NCBI RefSeq assembly: GCF_963678635.1
Contig: NC_087068.1
Coordinates: 57,831,896-57,895,895, forward strand
Direction: 5' to 3'
From: Symsagittifera roscoffensis
Taxonomy: Eukaryota; Xenacoelomorpha; Acoela; Convolutidae
DNA: 64,000 nt
The notes below the pieces were generated by a model. It was not told where the DNA came from, did not search any database, and was given only the letters and a program-made list of their open reading frames with translations. Below are positions 34,101 to 44,656 of this stretch, piece after piece (positions within the stretch are counted from its first letter, which is position 1; every line of letters starts with the position of its first letter). A program made the translations under genes and the position numbers.

Positions 34101-34822
34101 AGAACTTGAGTTTGGACAACAATGAAAAGATAGAGGTGGAGTCTGAAGCAGGATCGTTTGTAGAAGAAGACTGGAACGACCCGGAGCAAGATGAGGTGCC
34201 GAAGTGGATGGAGCCAGATCGACCAATACCACCGGGGACCAGGACTGGCAATCGTAAACGGACCAGCATGAGGTACAACAGATACGGGGATGACTTCTTG
34301 ATCGATAAGATACAGCCAGACAAATTGGGCGAGGAACTACTGAGTGCAGGCGAACTGGAAGCCGAAGAGGAATGGCAGGTCAATGACGATGGTGGACACT
34401 ATCCGCAAGAAGACTACTCGACACCAGAATTGGAGACGGATCTCGAACAGAGTGAGATAGAGAGGAGGGAGAACACGAACTTGAGGATACTAGAGTGGAT
34501 GCGCGATGTCAAAGACGAGAGCCACGAAGGACAAAGCATTCAACAAGTCGACGTGTCATCGGCAAATTATATGAAGACAGAGGACCCTCTTTTCGGATGG
34601 ACTGCAACAGACAGGCCACTGGACATTCCTCCGGACAATTCAGACCCGACAACATCGACGGGGACGTCGATAAATTTTTGTCCGGGGAGTGGGAGTAGGA
34701 CTTACCCACACCGAAAATTTGATGATAAAGAAGCTCAAGGAAGTGAGAGAAACAAGCGAATTGGAACTGGAAGAAGAAGAGCCAGAGCCTACCATAGGTC
34801 GGAATTTCAAAACGAAGTTTGA
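31163..34822 (+). CDS. pol: pol copy B: RT thumb, RNase H, linker, integrase (1219 aa, damaged ends)
   Basis: Long open frame in the same frame as the RT palm. Residues 1-70 are the RT connection (LMSFLGFANYYREFIKGYADK). Residues 70-200 are RNase H (VLDTDASVVAISGIL); the segment KAVVTFVE lacks four residues found in the minus element. An acidic linker of about 280 residues follows, then integrase: HHCC finger (SHDQMGHQG, CERWVNACLAC), Asp at 33182, Asp at 33359 and Glu at 33467, giving the expected D-35-E spacing. Next come the GPFMITE C-terminal domain and a second acidic linker. Two bases missing near 34677 shift the frame, so the macrodomain that should follow is read separately (34689-35294). 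Confidence 0.88.
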   Translation: MMSFLGFANYYREFIKGYADKVYPMQQLMRHKGKKFTWNNAAEESFQRIKKELCEAPVLGMPTEKGMYVLDTDASVVAISGILHQEQEWNGKTVLRPIAYGSKVLSDTEMKYGAPKAVVTFVEKYRAYLGSEPFKLRVDNRALSWLKTYSMDQSYIGRWIVRLDGYNMIIEHRTRDKHQNADSLSKKTEFYERQEQREADRPEIKDGFSFMDKETYDSLPLTRWLDKSGKPIEDHPELPKEPPEKTILKKSKSIPIEIILKSKIVKETLKAKGYDLNQVEAGTAQIDDDLMRLLEKLSDDKPVIQEKGQEEPEVTILRRKEAVNNTDSSRGSVTDSKDVVRSLVEKIPENILEQTKVRKKKVTFKEDTEHLGIGQESGECSMFTEEETGEGKLSGEREEWDEDSDESSENQDSLCMILAEEKTRHHDRELQTDPSSGTYNLDVQEIRGGEELEKIAVSRNPFRELSCNSNVRTNLVPEDDIKIVKRMIWVKLSDDIHNPGEMNGQIMALKEHVKARYRLSDLIRAQKNDKMTNNLSKWIQSGVKEKGELEEDSYKILSQFYKEKKDLLYHTADGVVACKRKDEEKILHKHNLIILPQLYQTEVLFRSHDQMGHQGIDKVQQRILHRFDWPGMRKACERWVNACLACLPLKDPRKMMFPLKSVESSEFNEVVQIDHQKICMTESGYNQILVIIDHFTKLEEAVPCQTTSAEETCDHLITHWISRYGCPMTFQTDNGEAFVGDLTKELMGRSHIAQAHSTTYHPQTNGLAERQNRTLVNMLRVYCSRYMTDWDKYLPQVVGADNSTQHSTTGISPFMMLTGRERAMPLTFFYPEYEGKRTSPQAYVKEAIKRQQELNELCRRNTAQAQMRQRRKYDEKILQAKPYEVGQYVWVFQNVIPPKGTKKLLKKWRGPFMITEIQQQGRFYCLSTGRAAHYENLKPHVPSPEDWCIPKDIEGLEYLVVEPACEVNEKGTREKNDGNENLSLDNNEKIEVESEAGSFVEEDWNDPEQDEVPKWMEPDRPIPPGTRTGNRKRTSMRYNRYGDDFLIDKIQPDKLGEELLSAGELEAEEEWQVNDDGGHYPQEDYSTPELETDLEQSEIERRENTNLRILEWMRDVKDESHEGQSIQQVDVSSANYMKTEDPLFGWTATDRPLDIPPDNSDPTTSTGTSINFCPGSGSRTYPHRKFDDKEAQGSERNKRIGTGRRRARAYHRSEFQNEV

Positions 34823-35294
34823 AATACCCAATGAGTACTCGGAAAACATCATGATAACGGATAGCGACTTCATCCTGTCAAACAGGACTAGCGCGATCTG
34901 CGTCACGGCGGACATGAGTTTCAAATCAAGATTGGAAGCTGACTTCAAAAGAGAGTACCAGAATGTGGAGTTTCTGCTCAGACAGAGACCAGGACTGGGA
35001 GGGATGGCAGCGCTTCCACCATCAGTAGCACAAGTCCCGGGCAAATATCTGTGCTTCCTAGTGACGAGGGTCAATGACAGGAACACAATTGATCCCGAAC
35101 ACGTGATGTTGGCAATAACAAGACTACGAGACTTCATGATTGAAAGAGGAATAACGGAGGTCTCAATGCCGGTGTATGACCCAAACAGGGGCAAACTGAG
35201 CTCAAGGGAATTGTACGCTATCCTACACGTAGTCTTCGCGGAAACTGAGATAATGGTGTATCTTCACAAGAAATACAACTTGAGCATCGCCTGA
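34689..35294 (+). CDS. Macrodomain-like C-terminus of Pol, copy B
   Basis: 201 codons, separated from pol only by a 2-base loss; in copy A the same domain is continuous with integrase. From residue about 55 the order of strands and motifs follows TARG1/OARD1-type macrodomains, which remove ADP-ribose from proteins or O-acetyl-ADP-ribose: TDSDFIL, SAICVTADM, PGLGGMAALPP, GKYLCFLVTR, MLAITRLRDFM, EVSMP. The glycine-rich loop after SADM and the loop carrying the catalytic Asp are both changed (SFKSRLEADF and PVYDPNRGKL). PVYDPNRGKL is identical in the minus element. The family assignment rests on pattern recognition, not on a profile search. Confidence 0.7.
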   Translation: MGVGLTHTENLMIKKLKEVRETSELELEEEEPEPTIGRNFKTKFEIPNEYSENIMITDSDFILSNRTSAICVTADMSFKSRLEADFKREYQNVEFLLRQRPGLGGMAALPPSVAQVPGKYLCFLVTRVNDRNTIDPEHVMLAITRLRDFMIERGITEVSMPVYDPNRGKLSSRELYAILHVVFAETEIMVYLHKKYNLSIA

Positions 35295-35787
35295 GTTGGG
35301 CACACGGAGGTCTCGAGTTGGGCGTGAGAGAGGAGTCTTGAGTTAGGTACTGGGGTGCGGCACAGGTAAAGGGATCTTAAGACGCGATTTGCATGACAAT
35401 TGATTTTAGAAGGATTAACGGTGCTAAAACATAAAATGAATCTGCATGCTTTTAAGGAAATTCCAATTGAATTGTTTTAAGTGGAATGAAAATGATAAGA
35501 TTTTAACCATACTGGTAAAAGGGGGGTTTCTAGGTTAGGAACATGACATATTAAGTCTTAATATGGTTTCTGTTTTCAGACCAATTTTGATAAACAAAGT
35601 TGAAAATCCAACTATACTCAAGCGAGAGACAGAAAGGGAAGTCTTGATTGAACTCGCGATAATCGACACCTGCAGCAAGTATTTGCAAGGGAACATTTCT
35701 AGAGAATTCTTGAGTTGGGTAATTCTTGAGTCGGTAAGGTAATTCTTGAGCTGGTTAATACTTGAATACATCCCGAAGTCACAGAGA
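35295..35787 (+). promoter_or_regulatory. ORF1-ORF2 spacer with 3' splice-acceptor-like site (copy B)
   Basis: TTTCTGTTTTCAG ends at 35579, as in copy A. From the acceptor an open frame of about 55 codons runs in the frame of the ORF2 ATG, stopped by one TAA about 50 bases before it. The spacer also has several CTTGAG hexamers. No internal promoter was recognised. Confidence 0.4.
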
Positions 35788-38700
35788 ATGGCAGCCAGGT
35801 TCTGGAAATCCATGCCCGCGGCCCTGAAGAAGCCTACTCTCGATGAGCTGTACAGACGCCTGAGGGACCTGGATTATACCCAGATAGATTATACGAGAGA
35901 ATGGCTTTGATGCTGAATGCCATCCTCCAAATGGAAGAACAGGGTGAGTGCAGGGAGTCTGCGACGGAGGCTGTCTTGATGGTCGGCTACACCACCGAGG
36001 GAATATCAAATCAGGAACAGACCAGATGGTTGTCTTGGAATGTGGATGGAGGAGTAAGGGGTTTTGACTTGGCAAGGAATCCTGGCCTGAGTAACAATAC
36101 CGAATATAGCGCAGGAGAATTCCCACTACCAACTAGGCCGTCAGCAAGATCGACAGGCCAGAGCTCGAGTAAGATGCCATCGATGATGCGAGCGCAACAG
36201 ACGACTGAGGCATATCCGGATCTTGGTGTTGTAAAGAAAGAGCTCGAGAAGACGCAGAGGGAAAGGAACAAGGCGAACCTCGATCGGGATCAGGCTAAGC
36301 TGGATCGGGAAAAGGCTCAGCTGGAAAGGGACCAGGCGGTCAACGAACGAGATCAGACTCTGAGGTTGCTTGAGATGCTGCGGGCTGAACATCAGCAGGA
36401 AATAAGGATGCGGGAGAATGCCGCGAATTGTGAGCAACTGAAGTCGGAGATGGAGAGAATAGAACAACGACAACGTGAACTTGATGCACAGAAGGGAGCC
36501 AGGCCAAAGGAGCGAGTGGTTACCAGCTCGAGGCCAGAATCACGCATGGAAGTGGATGAAGCCCCTAGGGCAAGAGGACGGTTCAACCTTGACCGCGAGG
36601 CTCGAGAACACATGAGTGAAGGGTTGGAAGTCTGGATACCGAATGAAGCAACGTCCTCCTTGCGTAGCTTAGAAACGCAACCCATACGCCCGCTGATGGA
36701 TGTGGTACTGCCGGGATATACCCCAACCTCGACCTCGAGCGGTAGTCAGGTGAGCGGCAGCTCATCGCGTCTGAAGGAGCTGAGCGAGAGATTGCGGCAG
36801 AGAAGTTTTGAAAGTTCGGCAAGGGCGGAGCTTCCTCCAACGTGGAGGGAACAGCCGGTCAGGAGCGTCATGATCTCGAGTTATAAGAAGAACACCGAAA
36901 AGAGGTGACACAGGCACAATCGGCTGGATTGGAATGCGGAACAGAAGGCCAGGAGGGATTGCTTTCATGATGCAGCCTGGGTGGAATATCTTGCGCCACC
37001 CCGTGTGCCAGAAGGCGCGGTCCACCTGATTATAGGGGACAGCCTATTGCGGGTGTTGACCCGGATTCAATCGCACTGGCAGACAGGAATCTTGAGTTTC
37101 GCTGGAGCTGCCACGCCACAGATATTGGCAACGCTTGAGATGCTAGGAATGACAAAAGTATACACGGTGACCCTGATGATCGGAACGAATGATGTATCAA
37201 GGGGAGAAGCGAGGAAAGTAACGAGGCTGCACGACAAGATGAGCTGCCTTCTTGAGGAACTGAGGATCCAGATGGATCCCATCCTGTTGACAGTATGTAC
37301 TGTCCCTTATAACGTGAAGTTCGATCAGCACGCCTTGGAAATGAACGAGAAGGTGCGGAACCTAAACGGGGTGATCCGAGAAATCCACCGGAAGAGTGTG
37401 CTCCCCATCAGATTGTTGGACGTGGCGGAGCACATGGAGCAAGCGGGATTCCCTGAAGACACCTCCAGTGATAGAATCCACTTCGACAGACCGAGGGGAG
37501 CAGAGTGGCTGAATGACGTCTTTCAAGGACACATAAATGCGCTAGAGGCGGATCTGCTAGAGACGACCCAATTCACATTGGCGCCACCTCCGAACCCACC
37601 ATTCCTTGCCTCGAGGGCCTTGTCTAGTCGTTTGGGACCGAGGGTCGACACTAGAGACAGCTCAAGGAGCAACCAGGCCAGATTGCCGAGTGCCACGCCA
37701 ATGGAGTCTGAGGAGGTGACGTCATCAACGCCTCCAGGTTCGGCAATATCCTCAGTGGTAGTGGCAGAGAGCAAGCGGGTGGAGAGGCCTATGGAGACCG
37801 CTCGCTTGAGATATCCAGAGAAGGTGAAAGGGCTGGACCTAGAAGGTTTGGAATGCAGGCGAGAATTGGCGGAGACTCTGGGTATTGAACGAGTGTCGCA
37901 CGAAGACTTGAGCAGACACCATTGCGTGGACTGGTTGAAGGCTCATGAGACGCACTTCTCGAGAGCAAAACTGATGGAGACCGCGGACCTGACCGGAATT
38001 CCCACGAAAGCGATCATGGGACCCATCAACTATAGACCTCTCAAGCTGCTGGGGAGTCCTGGACTCATAGCAGAACCCCCCAAACACCGAACGAGCATCG
38101 CCAGGATCAGATTGGCGACCCCGGCACAATTGAGGGTGGTGGACAAGCTGCTGAATCCGGGGGAAATGGAATTGCCAGATGCCGCGTACGAAGGCTCGAA
38201 ATTGGCGGAAGATCCCAGGTACGGGAAGCCCTGTGGGAGCACCCAGCTGGCCAAGACTTTGGCAGTTTACGATAGAGCAGATCCAGCTGCTGCAAGGGTA
38301 GTCATTGTGGCGGGATCAGACTTCGAAGGAACGTCTCCTAAGCTGTTTTGGCCGGAGACTCTGATATACTCTTTGCCAGGAGCCGAACTAAACCAGATGT
38401 TAACTCTAGTGGTGGGAACAAAGTCGGAGATGCCCTGTGAGCCTGAGCTGTTATTGTTTGCAGGAATGAATGATCATCTGCACGCGGCGGGACTTCTTGA
38501 GCAGCTGAAGGGCAATGAACCAACACCGAGGAAGATATGGGAAGCCATTCAAACGTCGTTTGCGGCGATGAATGAGGTGCAAGAGAATGTTGTCTCGAGA
38601 TTCGGCTCCAAGACGAAGGTGGTGTTCACTACATCCCCTGGATACGCGAACATGCCACCCGCCCTACAATTCGTGTACGCGGTCTTGATCCTGATAGCAG

Positions 38701-39224
38701 AGGGAAACGAATGGCGAATTCTAATGGCAGCCCCCAATCGGGAATTGGAGCCATCGAACCTGAGGCTCCGCAAGTCAGAGTTGGCAGCGGCATGGGCGGA
38801 CATATCTCATGCACTGAGGGGCTGTTATGGATTAGCCGACATCCTGATCGTATTGGACGAGGTGCTCTTGCTAGAGATATCGAACTTTGCCAGGCAACTC
38901 AAGTTCAGCCCAGTCATTGGGGACGATCACCCGGCGATAAACCAATTGACGGCCAGCTTGTGGTTTCGGAGCATGGAGGTGAAGATCACAGGTTCCACCG
39001 GCAAGTCTAGAGGTCCGAGCAACGAGAGAAAAAATGTGGCCGACACGGAGAAACAATTAGAATCGATGGCATATCGTCTGACGCAAGAGAATGGCTGGTG
39101 GCAATTTTTGACACCAAGGCTGGAGAACGCCACGAATAAGACGAGGGAGGAAGCACCACCCCTCGTGAAACAAGTCTGGAGTTTCTGGAGAAACAACTGG
39201 AGCTGGCCGAAGGAAGAGAGATGA
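35788..39224 (+). pseudogene. ORF2 copy B, part 1: coiled coil, SGNH hydrolase, second SGNH-like block
   Basis: The ATG is at 35788. Five extra bases near 35890 shift the frame, which then runs 35901-39224 with a single TGA at 36906-36908. The coiled coil lies about 36230-36480. The SGNH hydrolase is complete here: IIGDSLLR (GDS at 37035-37043), LMIGTND (37182-37193), and Asp 37470 with His 37479. The block between, AGAATPQIL, has the glycine region expected of block II. The second SGNH-like block has VAGSDF (38310) and LFAGMNDHLH (38457-38483), with GDDHPAI further on, so its Ser and Asp order is changed and it may be inactive. The product would be a retroelement-encoded hydrolase of unknown substrate. 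Confidence 0.78.
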
Positions 39225-41875
39225 CGGTGGCTAGATTTGTCTCGGCAGCCAATGAAGTGACGATTGGAGGGTTCTGGAGAGAGCACGCAGAGGGTGAGCT
39301 GAGGACTAGAAGGGATCATGAGATTCTTAAGTTCTTGAGTCCTTGCTGGGGGAAAGAATTCATGGCGGAAATGTTCGGCACCAAAGCGACTATCTTTGGA
39401 GCCTTCGTGCAGGAGATACTGGGCATGCCCATCAGCTTGCTCTTGGCTTTATATCTGGTCTACCCCAGATACTTGTTCAACATGGGCCCAGCGTACATGT
39501 TTAGTCGAGGAGTGGAGACACTTCGGGTTGATGGGTATCTGGCACTAGTGCTCTTAACCCATGGGGAACTGGTGTCATTTCATCGATTGATGAAATATGG
39601 GGAGCCCCTGTCAATGGGGAAGGTGCACTCGAGTATCGACACCTATTCCTACAAGTGTGCCGCGGGGTTGAAGACGCTGTTAGTGCAATACCTCATGATG
39701 CAGAATCGGCACATGACGGGTGAAGAGAAGAACCCAAAATCGAGAGAAGAGTGGAAGAAGATGAATGGAGGTATGCCTCTGTTGACGGACCTGTGCCTGG
39801 CAATGAGGTCGGACCCGATGGGGATAATCCGGGGTCTAGAGGAGGTGGTAACCTGCATTTACGGTCCAGCAGTGACGTACGCATTTCCAGATCCCCTGGT
39901 GACAACGTATCGTTACTCTGTAACGCACTTGAGTCTTATCAGCGTACTGGATGGGACGGCGCTCAATTGGTGTCGGCAGGAGGTGCTCAGGGCACAAATG
40001 AGCAATACGGTACTCTTTGGAAAAGTGAAAGATGCCGAGTTGATAGTGTACAACTTCAGGGGACAGCTGCAATGTAGAATGGGAGGCAAACGCGAGGGCC
40101 CCATCGAGACATATCCCAAGTTCTGGAACTTGAACCCACTGGCAGCAGACGGACGGGAGATCTTGAGGATTCCTGCTTGGAAGGACAGCTTTGCACTGGT
40201 TAAGAGGGAGCTGGAGGCCACAATGGAGAAAGAAATCCTGCCAGCCACCAGGTCTGAGTTCCCGATAGTCAGGAGGATGACCTTAGGGATGAACAGTCCC
40301 TTAGTAGTTCCATCCATAATTGCGAGGATGACAACGGAGGAAATACAGAAAGACTTCACTGATGGCTGGGACCCCCTGTTCGTCGGCTATACGGCGGCGG
40401 TTTATTTCCACACTAGCGAGGCGAAGATAAATTCGTGGGCGACGCAAGCAAAAAAGATGAGAGGCTCGCAGCCCCCCGGATATGAGGTGCGAAAGGTCTT
40501 GAGAGCTCTTGAGCAGGAGGGACTTGAGAACATGCTACCAATATGGGATGATGGCAGGATGATCATGATGGAGGGGCATGTTGCATTGGTGGACGACATG
40601 AAATTCGCGACACTAAAGTATAGGGCACCCTATGGCTTAGAACAGGTGGAAATGAGACAGGAGGGAAAAGAACTGGATGCAGCAGGTCAACTGTATGTGG
40701 CCCTGACGGAGTACAAGAGATTGGACCCGGCGACACCATCACCACTGTCAGTAGATACACCTGGAGACAAGAGGAGTGGACCCGTGGAAAACCGGTTCAA
40801 AAGAATTCTCGAGAGAAGAAGAGCTGAGTCAGAAGAAGAGAGTATGGATGAAACTCTCAGCGAAGCCAGCGAGGACATGGAAGTGGGGAATACGCCTGAA
40901 CCAAGACCATCAGGTGAGGAGCTCATCACTCAAGAGCTGTTGAAAGACTTGAGTGAGGAGAATTGGGCAGATACTGCCACTCCACCTCTGACCCCGTCTC
41001 CCCGGAAGAATCTGGAATTGCCATTGACGAGCGAGACCTCCAATATGGGGATGATACTCTTGAGTTCGGAGGAAAGGGAAAAGAATACATTCGAAGGAAA
41101 TAAGGACATGTTCCTGGGGACTCTGGAGGACGACGCTTGGCAAAAGTTCTTGAAGGAATTCAATCAAGAAGTGGGCAGCGAGACGACGCTGGACAAATTC
41201 AAGGATGAACTTTGGGACACAGTCGTGAAGTTTGGAGAACCGCTTCTGATGGGGACGGGCCTGGATGAGAAGGCGAGAAAGGAGCTGCTGAACAAGCTGA
41301 TAGAGCTGAGGAATTCACGATCAAAGACTAGAGAAGAAAAATGTAAAGACAGCTCTACTCTGAAACAAAAAACTGTAGATAAAATAGTTGATGATATAAA
41401 AGGGGATAAGGTTGGGACTAGTAATATGATTAAAAGTACTAATATCCTTAAGGCTCGAGCAGGGGGGAGGCAAGAGTTGGAAGGGTTGGAGGTAGACAGA
41501 GAGGTCGAATCAGTGATGATGACCACAACACCCTCAAGCAGAGATGTGAAGACTCGCAAGAGGAAGAGAGAAGTAGAGGGATTGAGTAGTCCTTCAGTGG
41601 ATGCTGTCTCGGAAGGAAACTTGAGAGAGACGGCGCCCATGGTTTTGGCGCGATGCAAGACGGCGGCATACAAGAGCAACACGGAGCTCAGAAGACCACT
41701 CGAAGTAGAGAGGGAAATAGAGGCTTCCACCAGTTCGACATCGGAGGAAGACTTCAAGCCCCAGAAGATAAACGTGAAGAGAGGTTCAACGGACGGACAG
41801 ACATGGGAAGTGGATGTCGGCAAGGAATGGGTCTCGAAGGGACACCAGGCCATGGGGAAGCTCTCGAGACATTGA
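39221..41875 (+). pseudogene. ORF2 copy B, part 2: unknown helical region and linker
   Basis: 884 open codons, continuing part 1 after loss of one T near 39183. The region matches 15130-17660 of copy A at about 92% of residues by eye, which suggests it was under constraint before decay. It keeps reading through KQKTVDKIVDDIKGDK where copy A has a stop. A deletion of roughly 65 bases near 41858 (copy A keeps the extra sequence at 17754-17822) ends the frame. I do not recognise a known domain. Confidence 0.68.
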
Positions 41876-43299
41876 AGGAAATTGAAGACTGCTTGAAGAA
41901 GTTGGACAGTGGAGTAGCTCGCAAACGACGCAATTGGGCCACCCAGCAAAAGGCTGAGGTTAACAAGATAGAATTGGCGAACCAGCTGAAGAGGTCCTGG
42001 CAGAACTTATTGAAGGATCATTTTGAAGAGGCAATGAGGACACCCTCATCAGCACCGCCATTGATGGCGAATCCCTTCCTTAGAACCGCAGGACAATTGA
42101 TGTTCACCTGGAGTCTGGTGGGAATAGAGTTGGAGACACTGACCTCGTATGACAGGTTGAAGTTGGGAAGCAAGAAGCTAGAAGTGTATCAAGCACTGAT
42201 GCAGCACGTGGCCAGGGATAATTCAGGCTTGAGCCTGGCTAGGAGGAAGGATGCCACATGTTTCTTGAGATGGATAATGTCAATGATGTCTGATAGCACC
42301 ATCTTGGCGTGCTACCAAAGAGCAAGCGGAAGTAGAACCGTGGAAAAGAGAGTCTCAACGATCATCTTAAACGTATATCAGAGTACTCGAATAGAAAAGG
42401 AAGATGGTTCCAGACTATCCCTAGAGAACCACAGAAAGCTGGAAGAGGTACGGAGGTTTTACAATAAGAAGTTCGAAGAAGAACATGATGTTCACCGTAA
42501 CCTGGCCTCACCAGAGCAGTACTCGAGACTCAGTGAGAAGGGGGAATACCAATACATGTCGGGAGTGATGGGGATAGCCTACAACCCCTTCTTAGACTCA
42601 GAAACTGGAGGCGCTCACAGGAACCACGAGGTAGCGGAGCTGCTGAAGTTTTGGACAGAAAAAATAGTGGAAATAGACGCGGTGGAGAAAGAGAGGCCGA
42701 GCCTGGGCCTGATTCTTGAGAAAACACCGGAGGTGGTGAGCATACCGCGCTCAAACAAGAGAGTTGAAGTGAACATGGGTGATGGCAATGGCTTGTTGAT
42801 CACGAATTTGGGAGTGGTATGGAAGTTACTAAGACCCTCCTGGTTCCCACATCCCCACGCGAGTCTGATCGAGGAGACCACCGAGCGGGTGAGGTTAGCA
42901 CCAACGGAAGATGAAGATTTGGCAAAGTTGAGTGTGGTGCACAAACTGATCTTACCTCAGATGAAGGAGTCAGGCGAAAAGACGAACAATCTCGAGTCAG
43001 CAAAGAAGATGGAGCCGGGTAGCTGTCTGGATTCTACGTGTGGGAGTGGAGAGCACACCTGCGATGGACGATCATGTGTCAGGATACTGTCCTTTCAAAA
43101 AGAAGATCTGGTTACTTGGTTTGAAGACATCACGGAAAGGGAGAAAAGTGAAGTACAAATAGTGGCGGAGTGTTACGCGAGAACTACGATGAACATAGCG
43201 ACAGCTCTCGGATTCTTCTCGAGAATGTGTAGTCTGCAGTCACTGGAGAGGCTAGAGTCTGAACACCATTTAGTGACGGCGTTGAGCGTGGAATCATAG
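41876..43299 (+). pseudogene. ORF2 copy B, part 3: distal conserved region
   Basis: This is read in the frame that is open from 41653; true ORF2 sequence starts after the deletion at about 41860 (ALETLKEIEDCLKK). It continues unbroken across the point where copy A has a frameshift (EKGEYQYMSGVMGIAYNPF), confirming that copies A and B carry different lesions. It ends at TAG 43297-43299, where copy A has TGG. It is homologous to 51991-53628 on the minus strand. Confidence 0.7.
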
Positions 43300-43305
43300 C
43301 CTGGG

Positions 43306-44610
43306 GTGTTGCAGGTGACTCAAAAACATATCCGGAGCTGGAAGGTTGGTCTCGAGGCGGAAATGGGGTTTCCCATGAGCGAAGCTTATGGCCTGCCATT
43401 GAACGCAAAATCCCTGATAGGGTCAATGATGGCCAATTTGTGCGGAAGCCACTACCCACTGCACATGGCGATGGTGGAAGCATCCAGCCAGAGAATATTG
43501 GTGGACAAGGCCTTCTCAGTGCCCAAGTGCGTGAGGTTGGCTCGGGTATCGCATCACTCGCACAAGTTGTTGAGGAAAATCAGAGGGACAGTACCGAAAG
43601 AGTTGAGAGATGACTTGAGTGAAATCTGGGGAGAAGAGCTTTTGAAATTGGAAAGTGAGAACACAAGCGATCACGAGAGACAAAACGTGATCGGAAAATC
43701 TGTGGGGGGTGCTCCAAACATGGGAGAGAACGACACGATGCATGAGAAAATGATGGAGCTTGAGCTTCTCTTGGAAGCCTCGGGGGAGCGTAACCTCAGG
43801 AGCATTGAGATCACCCATGGAGAATGCCCATGCCACTGTTTGGCACAAACGGTGTGGTATCCAGATCACAAGAACCTCTGCCTGGTGTGGGATATGGAAG
43901 AAATTCGGTCGATCGGAATACCGGATCACCGGCAGAAGGTGACGCTCTTAGTAGTGAGTACGATGCTGGCTCTGAGATGGATAGAAGAGAATATAACGAA
44001 GTATCGGGAAGCGAAAACGCCAACGGCTGAGTCAATGTATGCGATAGACTACAGCAGGAGACTCGAATTGTTTGAGACTGCATGCAAAGTATTCGCCATA
44101 CCAATGGAAGTCAGACACGTATGGAGCTGCTTGAGGTACTTTCCATGGTTTTGAGCGACACTGACGTCTTGGTTATACATGACAACGAAAGATCACATGA
44201 GAAAGCATCAAAAGGAGTATCGACAGTTCCAGGCCGAGATTGGGCCGGAAGCTTTAAAGAGACCCCTGTTAACCCATCGAAATGCGATCACGACAGGATG
44301 GAAAAGAGTAGGTAAAATGTCTAGAGACAATACCAAAGCGAGGGAATCGATACTAGAGGAGGACTTGGCGAAGAACGTGAGCCTGAGCCTGCACAACTCC
44401 TTTTGTTTGAACCGGGAATCTAGGGTGAAGGCACTACCCAACCAGGCAAAGAGGTTGCAGGAGCAAAGGGAATGGATGCGATCCTATGAACAGCTGAAGG
44501 CTTGGGAGGAGATCGTGATTAGCTCCGATGATGAAGAAGAACTGTTGAAACAGTTTGCCGTATCTAGTACCTCAGGGTACGGCACCTCCAAGGCGAAGAG
44601 TGCGAAATGA
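43306..44610 (+). pseudogene. ORF2 copy B, part 4: C-terminal region
   Basis: Same frame as part 3. A TGA at 44152-44154 (copy A has CGG) splits it into 43306-44154 and 44179-44610. It has the HGECPCHC, WYP and LVWD block near 43814-43890 and an acidic C-terminus (SSDDEEELLKQF). It ends at TGA 44608-44610, 30 bases before the polypurine tract. Confidence 0.72.
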
Positions 44611-44640
44611 GCGGATGGTTCAAAGACATCTTGAGTCTTG

Positions 44641-44654
44641 AGAGGGAAGGGGGG
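44641..44654 (+). other. Candidate polypurine tract upstream of LTR3
   Basis: AGAGGGAAGGGGGG followed by C-TTGAGTGTGAATCC; the third instance of the PPT-LTR junction in the array. It differs slightly from the other two, in keeping with copy B being the more diverged internal region. Confidence 0.55.
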
Positions 44655-44656
44655 CT

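Noticed and set aside
12402-44154. Alternative genetic code (TGA/TAG recoded) to explain the many in-frame stops
   Set aside because: The stops replace Arg, Trp, Glu, Lys and Tyr codons in different places and are mixed with frameshifts and deletions, which fits pseudogene decay.
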